Positions 46,677 through 55,696 of a DNA stretch of 64,000 bases are shown here, one piece after another. Position 1 is the first letter of the stretch; the number at the start of each line of letters is the position of its first letter. Under the pieces are notes generated by a model. The model made no database searches, had not been told where the DNA came from, and saw only the letters and a program-made list of their open reading frames with translations. Source of the stretch: Xanthobacteraceae bacterium (lineage in GTDB: Bacteria > Pseudomonadota > Alphaproteobacteria > Rhizobiales > Xanthobacteraceae); the NCBI GenBank assembly GCA_019745775.1, contig JAIESR010000003.1, positions 62,001 through 126,000 on the forward strand. Reading direction: 5' to 3'. The position numbers and the translations under genes were made by a program.

Positions 46677-46692
46677 AGGACGACCAGCAACG

Positions 46693-47592
46693 ATGCCAAT
46701 CCGGATCGGTACCTCGGAGCTCGACGGCACGTTTCACAGCCAGGGCCGCGCGCTGAAAGTGGTGCTCGAGCGTCAGCCGTCGCTCGCGCCGGTCGAGGTG
46801 TTGACGTCGGACACCGCCAGCGTCGAGAACGCCAACCGCCTGCACGCCGACGAGATCGCGTTCGGCTTCATGGCGTCGAACTGGATCGGTCGCGCCATGA
46901 AGGGCGAGGCGCCGTTCGCGAACCCGATCGACATCCGCATGGCGGCGCCGATGAACGCCGGGCCGCTGTTCTTCATCGCACGCAAGGATTCGCCGATCCG
47001 CTCGGTCGCCGATCTCGGCGGCCGCAAGGTCGTGCTCGGGCCGGAGAAGAGCGGCATGGTGCAGCACGCGCATACGATCTTCGGGGTGCTCGGCCTGGCG
47101 TTCACGGACTTCACGCCGGTCTATCTCGATTTCGAAACCGGCGCCGATGCGCTGGCGAGTGGCGAGGTCGATGCGCAATTGCAGTGCCCGATACCCAACA
47201 AGGTGATGACGGCGCTGAGCGAGCAGCAGGACATCCGCGTGCTGCCCTATGCGCCGGGGCAATTGGAGAAGCTCCTCGGCGCGGTTTCGTTCTACCGTCG
47301 CGTGGTGATGCGCAAGGATGCGCTGCGCGGCCTCGATGCCGACGTGGCGCAGCCCGGCGTCGTCAACATCCTCGCGACCCACGCGCGCACGCCCGAGGCG
47401 ACGGTGCGCGCCGCGGTCGCGGCGATCGTCGCCGGCGCGCCCGAACTGGCCAGCATCAACGCGCTGTTCGACGGGCTCGGCGCGCTGTTTGAGCCGCTGA
47501 AATCGGACGGCGCCAAGGCTTTGGAATTCGGCGGGGTCACGCTGCATGCGGGCGCGGCGCAAGCCTATCGCGATGCCGGGCTGTTGGCCTAG
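46693..47592 (+). CDS. TAXI-type TRAP substrate-binding-like protein without a signal peptide
   Basis: 299 residues starting MPIRIGTSELDGTFHSQGRAL, which resembles the mature start of TAXI-family solute-binding proteins (IxIGT...G). Internal blocks VADLGGRKVVLGPEKSGM and FETGADALASGEVDAQLQ fit the family. There is no signal peptide before it, so it may be cytosolic, or the true start may be missing. No TRAP permease is nearby. It starts 16 bp after the DUF4344 gene and precedes a cupin gene. The ligand is unknown. Confidence 0.72.
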   Translation: MPIRIGTSELDGTFHSQGRALKVVLERQPSLAPVEVLTSDTASVENANRLHADEIAFGFMASNWIGRAMKGEAPFANPIDIRMAAPMNAGPLFFIARKDSPIRSVADLGGRKVVLGPEKSGMVQHAHTIFGVLGLAFTDFTPVYLDFETGADALASGEVDAQLQCPIPNKVMTALSEQQDIRVLPYAPGQLEKLLGAVSFYRRVVMRKDALRGLDADVAQPGVVNILATHARTPEATVRAAVAAIVAGAPELASINALFDGLGALFEPLKSDGAKALEFGGVTLHAGAAQAYRDAGLLA

Positions 47593-47631
47593 AATACATC
47601 TAACGACAACAAAGCGGCGACGGAGACGCTC

Positions 47632-48153
47632 ATGGCCTATACGCTCAGCCAGTTCTGCAAGGACGCCAACGCGATCCTGAAGTCCCATCCGCAGGCCCAG
47701 GCGCTGCCGAAGGTGGCCGAACGGCTGGGCGAACTCCTGGTCAATCCGCAGTTCGTCGCCGAGACCTTCAACGACGACACGCCGGCCGGCCGCCGCGAGC
47801 TGTTCCACGATCCCGAGCTCGACTTCTACGTGCTCGCGCACGTGCAGGAAGGTGGCAAGACCGGCAAGCCGCACAGCCACGGCACCTCCTGGGCGATCTA
47901 CGGCAACGCCAAGAACCTCACCGAGATGACCGAGTACCGCCGCGTCAATCCGGAAACGGAGGAGAACGTGGTGCTGGAGCCGTCGAGCAAATACGCCCTG
48001 CGTCCCGGCGAGACCCGCTCATACGGGCCGAACGTGATCCACTCGACCGCGCATCCGCAGAAGGCGTGGGTGATCCGCGTCACCGGCACCGATCTCGACA
48101 AGCTGCCGCGCTTCCACCTGCGCAAGCAGGACCGCGTGCTGGAGAAGGCTTAA
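47632..48153 (+). CDS. Cupin-fold metal-dependent protein of unknown function
   Basis: 173 residues. The centre reads GGKTGKPHSHGTSWAIYGN, a cupin-type metal site with two His, and later VIHSTAHPQKAWVIRVTG, the second motif with another His. This pattern occurs in small double-stranded beta-helix proteins, some related to cysteine dioxygenase. It follows the TAXI-like gene by 39 bp and might act on the same small molecule. The N-terminal ~65 residues are helical (LSQFCKDANAILKSHPQAQ). No product can be named. Confidence 0.75.
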   Translation: MAYTLSQFCKDANAILKSHPQAQALPKVAERLGELLVNPQFVAETFNDDTPAGRRELFHDPELDFYVLAHVQEGGKTGKPHSHGTSWAIYGNAKNLTEMTEYRRVNPETEENVVLEPSSKYALRPGETRSYGPNVIHSTAHPQKAWVIRVTGTDLDKLPRFHLRKQDRVLEKA

Positions 48154-48242
48154 GGCGCCGATTGGGTAACAGCTCTCACTGCAGTGACGGTGCGTTCCCT
48201 CTCCCCATGGGAGGAGGGAGCAGACCGAGCAAGCCGCCAGGC

Positions 48243-49316
48243 TTATTTCCCCTTCTCGGCGCCGAGCGAGCTGTAGCGCGCGATCACCTCTTTCGGGGTC
48301 GCCGCCATGCGGCCGACCAGCCGCAGGATCTCGTCGGCGTCGATCGGGCTCATCTCGATGCCGAGCTGGGTGCCTTCCTCGAGCACCGCGGGATCGCGGC
48401 ACATCGCCATGAACGCGTGCTGGAGCGCCTTCACGCGGTCGGCCGGCACGCCGGGCGGCGCGACGAACGGCAGCGACATGAAGAACGGGATCTCGGCGAA
48501 GTCGATCAGCGCGAGCATGGCCTTGTCTTTGGTCAGCTCGCGCCCAGTCGGCACATCCGGGAAATCCGGATGGCGGCTGGTGCGGCCGAACAGCACCGGC
48601 ACCTTGAACGCGCGCTTCTCCCACATCGCGCGCTGGCCGGTCTTCACCGACGAGATGCCGACGAACTGGCCGTCGATCTCCTTGCGCTGCATGGCGAGGA
48701 ACATCGGCGCCGCGCCGGTGTAGCCGCGCACGACGTTGACGTTGAGGTTCAGCGCTTCCTTGGCGATGACGCCGAAGATCAGGTTCGACGATGCCGCATT
48801 GTTGGCGCCAAGCGTGATCTTGCCGGGCGCGCCGGCGCGGATGTCGTCGACCGATTTGATTGGCGTGTCGGGATTAAGCAGCATCAGGTAGGCGTCGCCG
48901 CCATAGGACGACATGCTGCCGAGCCAGTTGAGCTTCAGCGGGTCGAACTGCGCCTGCGGATAGCCCTGGATCGCGAGCTGCGGGGTCGCGCGCTCGAGCT
49001 TGGCGAGCGTCAGGCCGTCCTTCTCGGAGGCGTTGAAGATGCGGTTGGCGGTGACGAGCCCGCCGCCGCCGGGCGTGAACTGCACGTTGATCGTCGGATT
49101 GCCCGGGATGTAGCGGCTGAAATGCTTGGCCGCAAAGCGCGCGGTGATGTCGTTGATGCCGCCGGGCGAGGTGCCGACCAGCACCGTGATGGTCTTGCCC
49201 TTGTAGAACTGCTCGACCGTCTGCGCCGACGCCTGCGTCATGGCAGCCCATCCCGTGCTGAAACTCAAGCCCGCGATCACGGCTGCGATCGAAGTCCGGA
49301 TATAGCCGCGTCTCAT
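48243..49316 (-). CDS. TctC-type substrate-binding protein, long subgroup, in the hyuAB cluster
   Basis: 357 residues: signal peptide (RRGYIRTSIAAVIAGLSFSTGWAAMTQASAQ), then EQFYKGKTITVLVGTSPGGINDITARFAAKHFSRYIPGNP and VQFTPGGGGLVTANRIF. It ends ATPKEVIARYSSLGAEKGK. It is the last gene of a minus-strand run hyuA-hyuB-racemase-like-TctC and lies 36 bp after the racemase-like gene, so it probably brings in the ring compound or acid that the cluster degrades. No permease genes are present. Confidence 0.88.
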   Translation of the reverse strand: MRRGYIRTSIAAVIAGLSFSTGWAAMTQASAQTVEQFYKGKTITVLVGTSPGGINDITARFAAKHFSRYIPGNPTINVQFTPGGGGLVTANRIFNASEKDGLTLAKLERATPQLAIQGYPQAQFDPLKLNWLGSMSSYGGDAYLMLLNPDTPIKSVDDIRAGAPGKITLGANNAASSNLIFGVIAKEALNLNVNVVRGYTGAAPMFLAMQRKEIDGQFVGISSVKTGQRAMWEKRAFKVPVLFGRTSRHPDFPDVPTGRELTKDKAMLALIDFAEIPFFMSLPFVAPPGVPADRVKALQHAFMAMCRDPAVLEEGTQLGIEMSPIDADEILRLVGRMAATPKEVIARYSSLGAEKGK

Positions 49317-49352
49317 TTCGTGTCACTCCCTGTTGTTTTTTCTTCTTCTTGT

Positions 49353-50078
49353 TTACGGCAAGTCCCGCAGCATACAGCCGTAGCCGCTCCGCGGCTCCCG
49401 GACATTTAGCCACTTCTGGAATTCCCACACCCGCGCCGTGACCGGATGCACCACCGGTACCTGCAGGTCCTGCTCCAGCAACTCGATGATGTCGAGCGTG
49501 CGCCAGCCGGAGCCGAGCATGTAGATCGCGTCGGCGCCCTTCGACTTGAGGAAGCTCTTCTTGATGTGGGCGTAGATCTGCTCGCCCGAGAGCTCCTGCG
49601 CCTTGTTGAACGGCACGTCGACGCCGGCCATGGCACGCACCTTGAAGCCGGCATCCTCGAAATATTTGGCGAAGATCCTGTTGAGCTTTTCCGGGAAATA
49701 GGTCGCGCCGACGAAGCTCTTGGCCTTTACCGCCTTGAGCGCGCGGACATGGTTCTGCGCCACGCTCGAGATGCGGGTCTTGTACTTCTTCTCCCAGCCC
49801 GCGACGATCTTCGCCTCGCCCTTGAAGCCATGCACCATGAACGGCGGCGCGCCGTTCGGATGGATGATGTCGCAGTTCTGCTCGGCGAGCAGCGCGATCA
49901 GCTTCTCGTAGTGCGGCATCATCTTGTGGAATTCGTCCTCGGTGCCGCGGCTTATGTTCAGGAACAGCGGGATCAGCCCGATGCCTTCCGGCAGCAGGCG
50001 GCAGACCTCCTCGGTCATGCCGGGACGCATGGTCGGGTTCACCATGCCCACGACGCCGCGCCAGCTTGAGAATGACAT
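49353..50078 (-). CDS. Asp/Glu/hydantoin racemase-superfamily protein lacking the catalytic cysteines
   Basis: 241 residues, similar to maleate isomerase and arylmalonate decarboxylase: GVVGMVNPTMRPGMTEEVCRLLPEGIGLIPLFLNI at the start and LLEQDLQVPVVHPVTARVWEFQKWL near the end. The two active-site Cys of the family are not at their places; the loops read HPNGAPPF and LGSGWRTLD. Either a different chemistry or a binding role is likely. In hydantoin clusters this fold often is the racemase, which fits its place between hyuB and TctC. The start at 50078 (MSFSSWRG) is chosen; an upstream extension adds unrelated sequence. Confidence 0.82.
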   Translation of the reverse strand: MSFSSWRGVVGMVNPTMRPGMTEEVCRLLPEGIGLIPLFLNISRGTEDEFHKMMPHYEKLIALLAEQNCDIIHPNGAPPFMVHGFKGEAKIVAGWEKKYKTRISSVAQNHVRALKAVKAKSFVGATYFPEKLNRIFAKYFEDAGFKVRAMAGVDVPFNKAQELSGEQIYAHIKKSFLKSKGADAIYMLGSGWRTLDIIELLEQDLQVPVVHPVTARVWEFQKWLNVREPRSGYGCMLRDLP

Positions 50079-50099
50079 GAGCTCAATCCTCTTGGTTTT

Positions 50100-50269
50100 G
50101 TAGGGTGGGCAAAGGCACGGTCCGCACATTCCAGCCGTGCCACGCAAACCGAAGCAGCGCCGTGCCCACCATTACCATCGCGATGTCGCCCATGCCCATG
50201 GTGGGCACCGCGCTGCATCGCCCGAATGGCGAGTCTTGTGCACGTTGTTCGCGCCTTTGCCCACCCTAC
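50100..50269 (+). repeat. Large palindromic repeat with TAGGGTGGGCAAAG ends
   Basis: Left end GTAGGGTGGGCAAAGG, right end CCTTTGCCCACCCTA, inverted copies of each other, with further GTGGGCAC/GTGCCCAC pairing inside. Same family as 9858-9954. It fills the gap between hyuB and the racemase-like gene and overlaps the last codon and stop of hyuB. Confidence 0.75.
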
Positions 50270-51903
50270 GGCTCCTGCCGTCCCGTAACATATCCCTCGG
50301 CGGCATCCCGCGCGCGTGCCGTGGGATCGCGCTTGCCCGGATCGCCATAGCCGCCGCCGCCCGCGCTTTGCGCCAGGAATTTCTCGCCGGCCTTGAGCTC
50401 GAATCGCGCCGACGCCGGCGTCTCGAACTCGTCTTTCGTACCGAGCCGCACCACGAAGCGGGCAGGGGTGCCGGCCTTGCCGCCGGCGAGCCCCGCCGGC
50501 GGAAATTTGATCTTGTTGAAGCGGCGGATGACCGTCGCGTCTTCCAGCAACTCGTATTCGCGCCGCAGCGCCAGCCCGCCGCGCCACTGCCCGGCGCCGC
50601 CGGAGTCGGGCACCACGTCGAACGCCGTGATGCGGCAGGGATATTCGGATTCGAGGATTTCGATCGGCGTGGTGTGCAGGTTGCTGAGATGCGTCGCCGT
50701 CGCCGTCGTGCCGTCATGGCCGGCGCCGCCGCCATAGGCCGAGCCCATGATCTCGTATTGCATGGTCGACTGCCCCGGCCGACCGCGCGACCAGGCGATG
50801 CTGAGCGCGCTCGACGCGCCGGAATGCGCGATCGCCCGCGTCGGAATGAACTTCGCCAGCGCTTCGAGAATCACGTCGACCAGCAGCAGGTTGACCATCT
50901 GGTAGTTCGAGACCGGCGCCGGCGGCTCGGCATTGACCACGGTGCGCGGCGCGAATTTCAGCCGCACCACGTCGCGCATGCCGTCGTTGAAATGCAGGTT
51001 CGGCCCGAGGCTGCCGATCAGCGCATAGAACACGCAGGCCTCGACCATCGACGGCCGCAAGTTCACCGGCCCGCGCGCCTGCGGGTCGCTGGTGGAGAAA
51101 TCGAAGCTCGCGATGCCGTCCTTGATCGCGATGGTGACGGCAAGCTTCACCGGCTTGTCGAGCACGACGCCGTCGTTGTCGAGCAGCCCTTCGGCCGATG
51201 ATTCTCCGTCCGGGAGCTTCGCAATCGCCGCGCGCAGCTCGTCGGCGGAGCCTTTCAGGATCGCGGCGAAGGCTTCCGTCACCGTGCCGGCGCCGAAGCG
51301 TCCGCACAATTCCTTGACGCGCGCCGCGCCCATCTGGGTGACCGCGACCTGCGCATGGATGTCGCCACGCATCAGCTCGGGCTGCCGGCTGTTGGTCAGG
51401 ATGATACGCTCAATGTCGGGGACGCGCTGGCCGCCTTCCCAGATCTTGATCGGCGGCAACAGCAGGCCCTCGTGGAACATCTCGGTGGCGTTGGCCGAGG
51501 TCGAGCCCGGCACCGCGCCGCCGACATCGGCCTTGTGCGCGATCGAGCCGGAGAAGGCGACGATCCTGCCGTCGGCGAACACCGGCGCCACGAACGCCAT
51601 GTCGGAGACGTGCGGCAGGCCGCCTTCGTAGGGGTGGTTGGAGACGAACACGTCGCCTTCGTTGATCGCGCCGGCCTTGCCGTAGGTTTCGAGGATGCGG
51701 CCGACGAGATGCCGGTAGACCGGCGCGTGGAAGAACATCGGCGGCGCCACGATCAGTCGACCGTCGCGGTCGACGATCACGCAGGAGAAATCGCGCGACT
51801 CGCGGATGATGGTCGAATAGCCGGAGCGATAGAAATGATAGTGCATCTCATCGACCAGGCTCGCGATCTTGTTCCGCAGTATCTGGATGGTGATGGCGTC
51901 CAT
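50266..51903 (-). CDS. hyuB: Hydantoinase B / oxoprolinase family subunit
   Basis: 545 residues, the usual length. Family blocks are MDAITIQILRNKIASLVDEM, YSTIIRESRDFSCVIVDRDGR, the metal- and substrate-site region FVSNHPYEGGLPHVSDM, and later SYGGGAGHDGTT-like sequence near the C-terminus and GGGGYGDPGKRDP. Works with HyuA to open cyclic imides such as hydantoins, N-methylhydantoin or 5-oxoproline using ATP. The start at 51903 has GGAGGG 7 bases upstream. Its C-terminus ends inside a palindromic repeat, so the last residues may not be ancestral. hyuA lies 240 bp upstream. Confidence 0.9.
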   Translation of the reverse strand: MDAITIQILRNKIASLVDEMHYHFYRSGYSTIIRESRDFSCVIVDRDGRLIVAPPMFFHAPVYRHLVGRILETYGKAGAINEGDVFVSNHPYEGGLPHVSDMAFVAPVFADGRIVAFSGSIAHKADVGGAVPGSTSANATEMFHEGLLLPPIKIWEGGQRVPDIERIILTNSRQPELMRGDIHAQVAVTQMGAARVKELCGRFGAGTVTEAFAAILKGSADELRAAIAKLPDGESSAEGLLDNDGVVLDKPVKLAVTIAIKDGIASFDFSTSDPQARGPVNLRPSMVEACVFYALIGSLGPNLHFNDGMRDVVRLKFAPRTVVNAEPPAPVSNYQMVNLLLVDVILEALAKFIPTRAIAHSGASSALSIAWSRGRPGQSTMQYEIMGSAYGGGAGHDGTTATATHLSNLHTTPIEILESEYPCRITAFDVVPDSGGAGQWRGGLALRREYELLEDATVIRRFNKIKFPPAGLAGGKAGTPARFVVRLGTKDEFETPASARFELKAGEKFLAQSAGGGGYGDPGKRDPTARARDAAEGYVTGRQEP

Positions 51904-51954
51904 GCTCACGCCCTCCATCTGATTTGTTGAGCGTGCCGGTGCGGCGCGCTCGGT

Positions 51955-52110
51955 GTGCCCCCTCCCCCCTTAGCCCGTCGAAGACGGGCGTGAACGCCCT
52001 TTCGCTGGGGGAGGGTTGGGGAGGGGGGTGGTTGTGGCGGTTCACACCTCTGCAAATAACTCTCACCCCCACCCCTAACCCCTCCCCACAAGGGGGAGGG
52101 GAACCTGCGG
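51955..52110. repeat. Palindromic intergenic repeat between hyuA and hyuB
   Basis: GGGGGAGGGTTGGGGAGGGG and, 60 bases on, CCCCACCCCTAACCCCTCCC with CACAAGGGGGAGGGG form an imperfect palindrome. It is the commonly seen 'ACCCCTAACCCCTCCCC' element. A fragment is visible near 62150. Confidence 0.65.
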
Positions 52111-52144
52111 CACGAGCCTTCGACAAGGAGAGAGCGAGCCCGCG

Positions 52145-54229
52145 TCATCGGCTTCTTTCCAGTATCAAATTGCGGTAGCCGTCGACGCGGCCGGACCAGC
52201 CGGCGGGGATCACGGTGGTGGCGTCGAACTGCTCGACGATGGCGGGGCCGGTGACGACAGCGCCGACGCCGAGCTTGTCGCGCTCATAGAGCGTCGCCTC
52301 GACCGCGGCCTTGCCGCCGAAATGGACCTTGCGGGTGCCCTTGGCGGCGGCGTCAGGCCGCGCCTTCGGCAGCGCTTCCTGCGTCGGCTGGTATTTCGGC
52401 ACGTCGACGCGCACGCGCAGGCGATAGCTCACCACCTCGACCGGCCGCTCCTTGGCGGCGTGGCCGTGGATGTGCGCGTGGCGTTCGTCGAATCTTTCAC
52501 GCGCGGCCGCCAACGATGCTGCCGTCAGGCGATCCGTGAACAGCCCGTCAAGCGAGGTTCGCAGCTCATAGCCCTGGCCGGTGTAACGCAGATCGAGCTC
52601 GCGCAGGAACGCCGCGGAAGCCGGGTCCATGCCTTCGGCCTTCAGCTCCTCACGCGCCTTGGCTTCGAGTTGTCGGAAGACGTCTTCGGCATGCTCGGGC
52701 GTCACCTCATTGAGTGGCTTGAGTTCCGAACGAATGTAGTCGTGCACCACGTCGGTGCACAGGAGCCCCAACGCCGAGAACGCGCCGGGACGCGGCGGCA
52801 CGAGAATGCGCCGCATCCCAAGCTCCTCGGCGACCGCGGCGGCATGCACGGCGCCGGCGCCGCCGAACGGCAGCAGCGTGAAGGACGAAAGATCGACGCC
52901 GCGCTTGGCCGCGAACACCCGCACCTCGTCGGCCATGCGCATGTCGACAATGCGCTGGATGCCGACGGCGGCATCTAGTACGTCCATCTCGAGCGGGGCC
53001 GCGACATGCTCCTGCAACGCCTGGCGCGCCGCGGCGACGTCGAGCGTCTGCGCGCCGCCCAGGAAATAGTCGGGATTGAGGTAACCGCACACGATGTCGG
53101 CGTCGGTCACGGTCGGGTGTGTGCCGCCGCGGCCGTAGCAGGCGGGGCCGGGATCGGCGCCGGCGCTCTGCGGGCCGACATTGAGGAAGCCGCCGCCGTC
53201 GATCCAGGCGATCGAGCCGCCGCCGGCCGAGATCGAGCTCATGTCGAGCGCCGGCACGTCGATCTGGCGGCGCGCGATCACGCTCTCGGTCGATTCCAGC
53301 GGCACACCGCCTTCGATGAAGGCAATGTCGGCGGAGGTGCCGCCCATATCGAGGGTGACGAGCCCGCGCTGCGCTTCGTCGCGGGCGAGATAGGCACTCG
53401 CCTGCGCGCCGGCGGCCGGGCCGGAGAACAGCGTATGCACGGTGCGGCCGCCGCCGATCGCCGCCGTGAACGGCATGACGCCGCCGTTCGACTGCATCAG
53501 GAAGCGCTGCTGGGTGCCGACCTTGGCGTCGTCGAGCCCGTTGTTGAGGTGGTCGATGTAGCGCACCAGCACCGGCTCGAGATAGGCGTTGAGCAGCGTC
53601 GTCGACATCCGCGCCCATTCGCGGATGCGCGGCAAGACCTCGCTCGACAAGGACACCGAGACGCCGGGATATTCCTCGCGGATGATCTGCCGCGTGATCG
53701 CCTCATGCGCCGGGTTCATGAAGGCGAACAGATAGCAGACCGCGATCGAGTCGACCTTGGCTGCCTTCAGTTCACGCGCCGCCTGGCGTACCGCCGCGCG
53801 GTCGAGCGGCACAAGCACATTGCCGGCGTAGTCGGAGCGCTCGGGGATCTCGCGGGTGAGGCTCTGCGGGGCAATAGGCTGCGGCTTGGCATAGAAATAA
53901 TCGAACAGGTTGCCGTCGCGCGCCTGGTTCTGCACCTCCTGCACGGCGCGGTAGCCCTTGGTGATCAGGAGTCCGACCTTGGCGCCGCGCATCTCCAGCA
54001 GCGCGTTGGTGGTGATGGTCGTGCCGTGCGCGAAGAACGCGATGTCGCCGGGCGCGACGCCGCGGGCGATGAACTTGCCGAGGCCGTTGAGCACGCCGAG
54101 CGCCGGGTTCTTCGGCGTGCTCGACACCTTCTCGACCAGGAGATCGCCGCCCGCCTGGTCGAGCAGCACGAGGTCGGTGTGGGTTCCGCCGACGTCGACG
54201 CCGAGCCGGTAGCGCGCCGTGCCGCTCAT
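52145..54229 (-). CDS. hyuA: Hydantoinase A / oxoprolinase family subunit
   Basis: 694 residues, the standard length. Begins YRLGVDVGGTHTDLVLLDQAG, the ATP-binding start of the actin-like fold, with AFFAHGTTITTNALLEMRGAKVGLLITKGYRAV and TLDMGGTSADIAFIEGG following. The metal-binding middle has AAGAQASAYLARDEAQ. Acts with HyuB in ATP-driven opening of hydantoin or oxoproline-type rings. First gene of the minus-strand cluster; the TctC gene at 54350 diverges from it across 120 bp. Which ring is cleaved cannot be told. Confidence 0.92.
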   Translation of the reverse strand: MSGTARYRLGVDVGGTHTDLVLLDQAGGDLLVEKVSSTPKNPALGVLNGLGKFIARGVAPGDIAFFAHGTTITTNALLEMRGAKVGLLITKGYRAVQEVQNQARDGNLFDYFYAKPQPIAPQSLTREIPERSDYAGNVLVPLDRAAVRQAARELKAAKVDSIAVCYLFAFMNPAHEAITRQIIREEYPGVSVSLSSEVLPRIREWARMSTTLLNAYLEPVLVRYIDHLNNGLDDAKVGTQQRFLMQSNGGVMPFTAAIGGGRTVHTLFSGPAAGAQASAYLARDEAQRGLVTLDMGGTSADIAFIEGGVPLESTESVIARRQIDVPALDMSSISAGGGSIAWIDGGGFLNVGPQSAGADPGPACYGRGGTHPTVTDADIVCGYLNPDYFLGGAQTLDVAAARQALQEHVAAPLEMDVLDAAVGIQRIVDMRMADEVRVFAAKRGVDLSSFTLLPFGGAGAVHAAAVAEELGMRRILVPPRPGAFSALGLLCTDVVHDYIRSELKPLNEVTPEHAEDVFRQLEAKAREELKAEGMDPASAAFLRELDLRYTGQGYELRTSLDGLFTDRLTAASLAAARERFDERHAHIHGHAAKERPVEVVSYRLRVRVDVPKYQPTQEALPKARPDAAAKGTRKVHFGGKAAVEATLYERDKLGVGAVVTGPAIVEQFDATTVIPAGWSGRVDGYRNLILERSR

Positions 54230-54349
54230 GGCGTTACTGCCATGGCATGCGGCGACCGGTCACACGCCTGGAGGGTGCCGATGAGGTTTGCTAGGGATCG
54301 ATGTCCGCCATTGGCGGGCCAAGCAACAGACAGGGCAGGAGCACTCAGG

Positions 54350-55384
54350 ATGCGCGCGTTCACGGGCGGGTCATTCGTTGTTGCAGCCTTCCTTGCCTTG
54401 GGCGGACTGGCGCCGTCAACTGCCGCCGGCGATCCGGTCGCCGACTTCTATCGCGGCAAGTCGATCGGCATGATCATCGCGACCGCGCCGGGCGGCGACT
54501 ACGACCTGCGCGCGCGGCTGGTTGCCCGCCACATCGGCCGGCACATCCCCGGCAATCCCGCGATCGTGCCGCGCAATATGCCGGGCGGCGTCGGCATCCA
54601 GGCGGCGAATTACATGGCCAATGTCGCGGCCCAGGACGGCACCTCGCTGCACGCCATCATGCAGAACATGTCGACCCACCAGGCGCTCGGCGGCGGTGGC
54701 GTCGAGTTCGACACGCGCAAGTTCTTCTGGATCGGCAACACCACCGATACGCCCAACACGATCGCGTCCTGGCATACCACCGGCATCAAGACGATCCAGG
54801 ATGCCATGGCGCGCGAGCTGGTGATCGGTGCGCCGGGGACGGCGACGGCCTCGGTCTACTATCCGAAGTCGCTGAACGAGATGGCCGGCACCCGGTTCAA
54901 GATCGTCACCGGCTACCCCGGCGGCAACCAGGTCAACCTGGCGATGGAGCGCGGCGAGGTCGGCGGCCGGATCAACTCGTGGGCTTCGTGGAAGGCGACC
55001 AAGCCGGACTGGCTGGCGGAGAAGAAGATCTTCATGATCGTCCAGATCGCGCTGAAGCGCCACCCGGAACTGGCCGGCGTCCCGACCGCGATCGAGCTTG
55101 CCAGGACCGAGGAAGACAAGGCGGTGATGACGTTCCTTTCGGCGGACATCCCGATCAGCCGCGCCTATGTCACCACGCCGGGCGTGCCGAAGGACAGGGT
55201 GCAGGCGCTGCGCCGCGCCTTCGATGCCACCATGAAGGACACGGAATTCGTCGCGGAGGCGAAGAAGCTCAACATGGACATGAGCCCGTCGACCGGCGAG
55301 GAGGCGCAGCGCTATGCGGACCTGATCGCCAACACGCCGGCGCCCATCCTGGCGCGGGCGAAGGCGATTATCGAGGGGAAGTAG
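54350..55384 (+). CDS. TctC-type substrate-binding protein, long 'FYRGKS' subgroup
   Basis: 344 residues: signal peptide (RAFTGGSFVVAAFLALGGLAPSTAAG), then DPVADFYRGKSIGMIIATAPGGDYDLRARLVARHIGRHIPGNP and VPRNMPGGVGIQAANYMA. Later FKIVTGYPGGNQVNLAMERGEVGG; ends PILARAKAIIEGK. The ATG at 54350 has AGGAG upstream. It is divergent from hyuA and may bring the substrate for that cluster. Very similar N-terminus to the island gene at 33535. Confidence 0.88.
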   Translation: MRAFTGGSFVVAAFLALGGLAPSTAAGDPVADFYRGKSIGMIIATAPGGDYDLRARLVARHIGRHIPGNPAIVPRNMPGGVGIQAANYMANVAAQDGTSLHAIMQNMSTHQALGGGGVEFDTRKFFWIGNTTDTPNTIASWHTTGIKTIQDAMARELVIGAPGTATASVYYPKSLNEMAGTRFKIVTGYPGGNQVNLAMERGEVGGRINSWASWKATKPDWLAEKKIFMIVQIALKRHPELAGVPTAIELARTEEDKAVMTFLSADIPISRAYVTTPGVPKDRVQALRRAFDATMKDTEFVAEAKKLNMDMSPSTGEEAQRYADLIANTPAPILARAKAIIEGK

Positions 55385-55395
55385 CGGCGACGTCC

Positions 55396-55567
55396 GTGTC
55401 CCGGACGCCATAAGCGTGTTCACGCGCGTCTTCGACGCGCTATGGCAGCACGCAGTAATGCACTGCTGATCCGGGACCCCAGTTACCTTGATCGTTGAAG
55501 AAGAAACCGGGGTCACGGGTCTAGCGCATCATTCACTTCCGCTCATGCTGCGCCGCGCCCGGGACAC
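55396..55567. repeat. Palindromic repeat with GTGTCCCGG ... CCGGGACAC ends
   Basis: Ends GTGTCCCGG and CCGGGACAC are inverted; an inner arm GCCATAAGCG pairs partly with CGCGCTATGGC. A repeat of a kind common in Bradyrhizobium-like genomes. It fills most of the 310-bp gap before the Kazal gene. Confidence 0.6.
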
Positions 55568-55696
55568 AAGCTCGACGGGCTCAGCGCTTCTGCCTGCGCT
55601 GCCGCGAAACCGTATCTTAGGCATAGCCGGCTCGGCCTTGGGTCGGTATTGCACGCGGGAATTTACCGTGGATGATGATGGCCCTGGCAGGTCGTG

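Noticed and set aside
53006-54349. An extended N-terminal frame that would fuse to the TctC gene at 54350
   Set aside because: It runs opposite hyuA and its translation is a shadow; the signal peptide of TctC begins at 54350.
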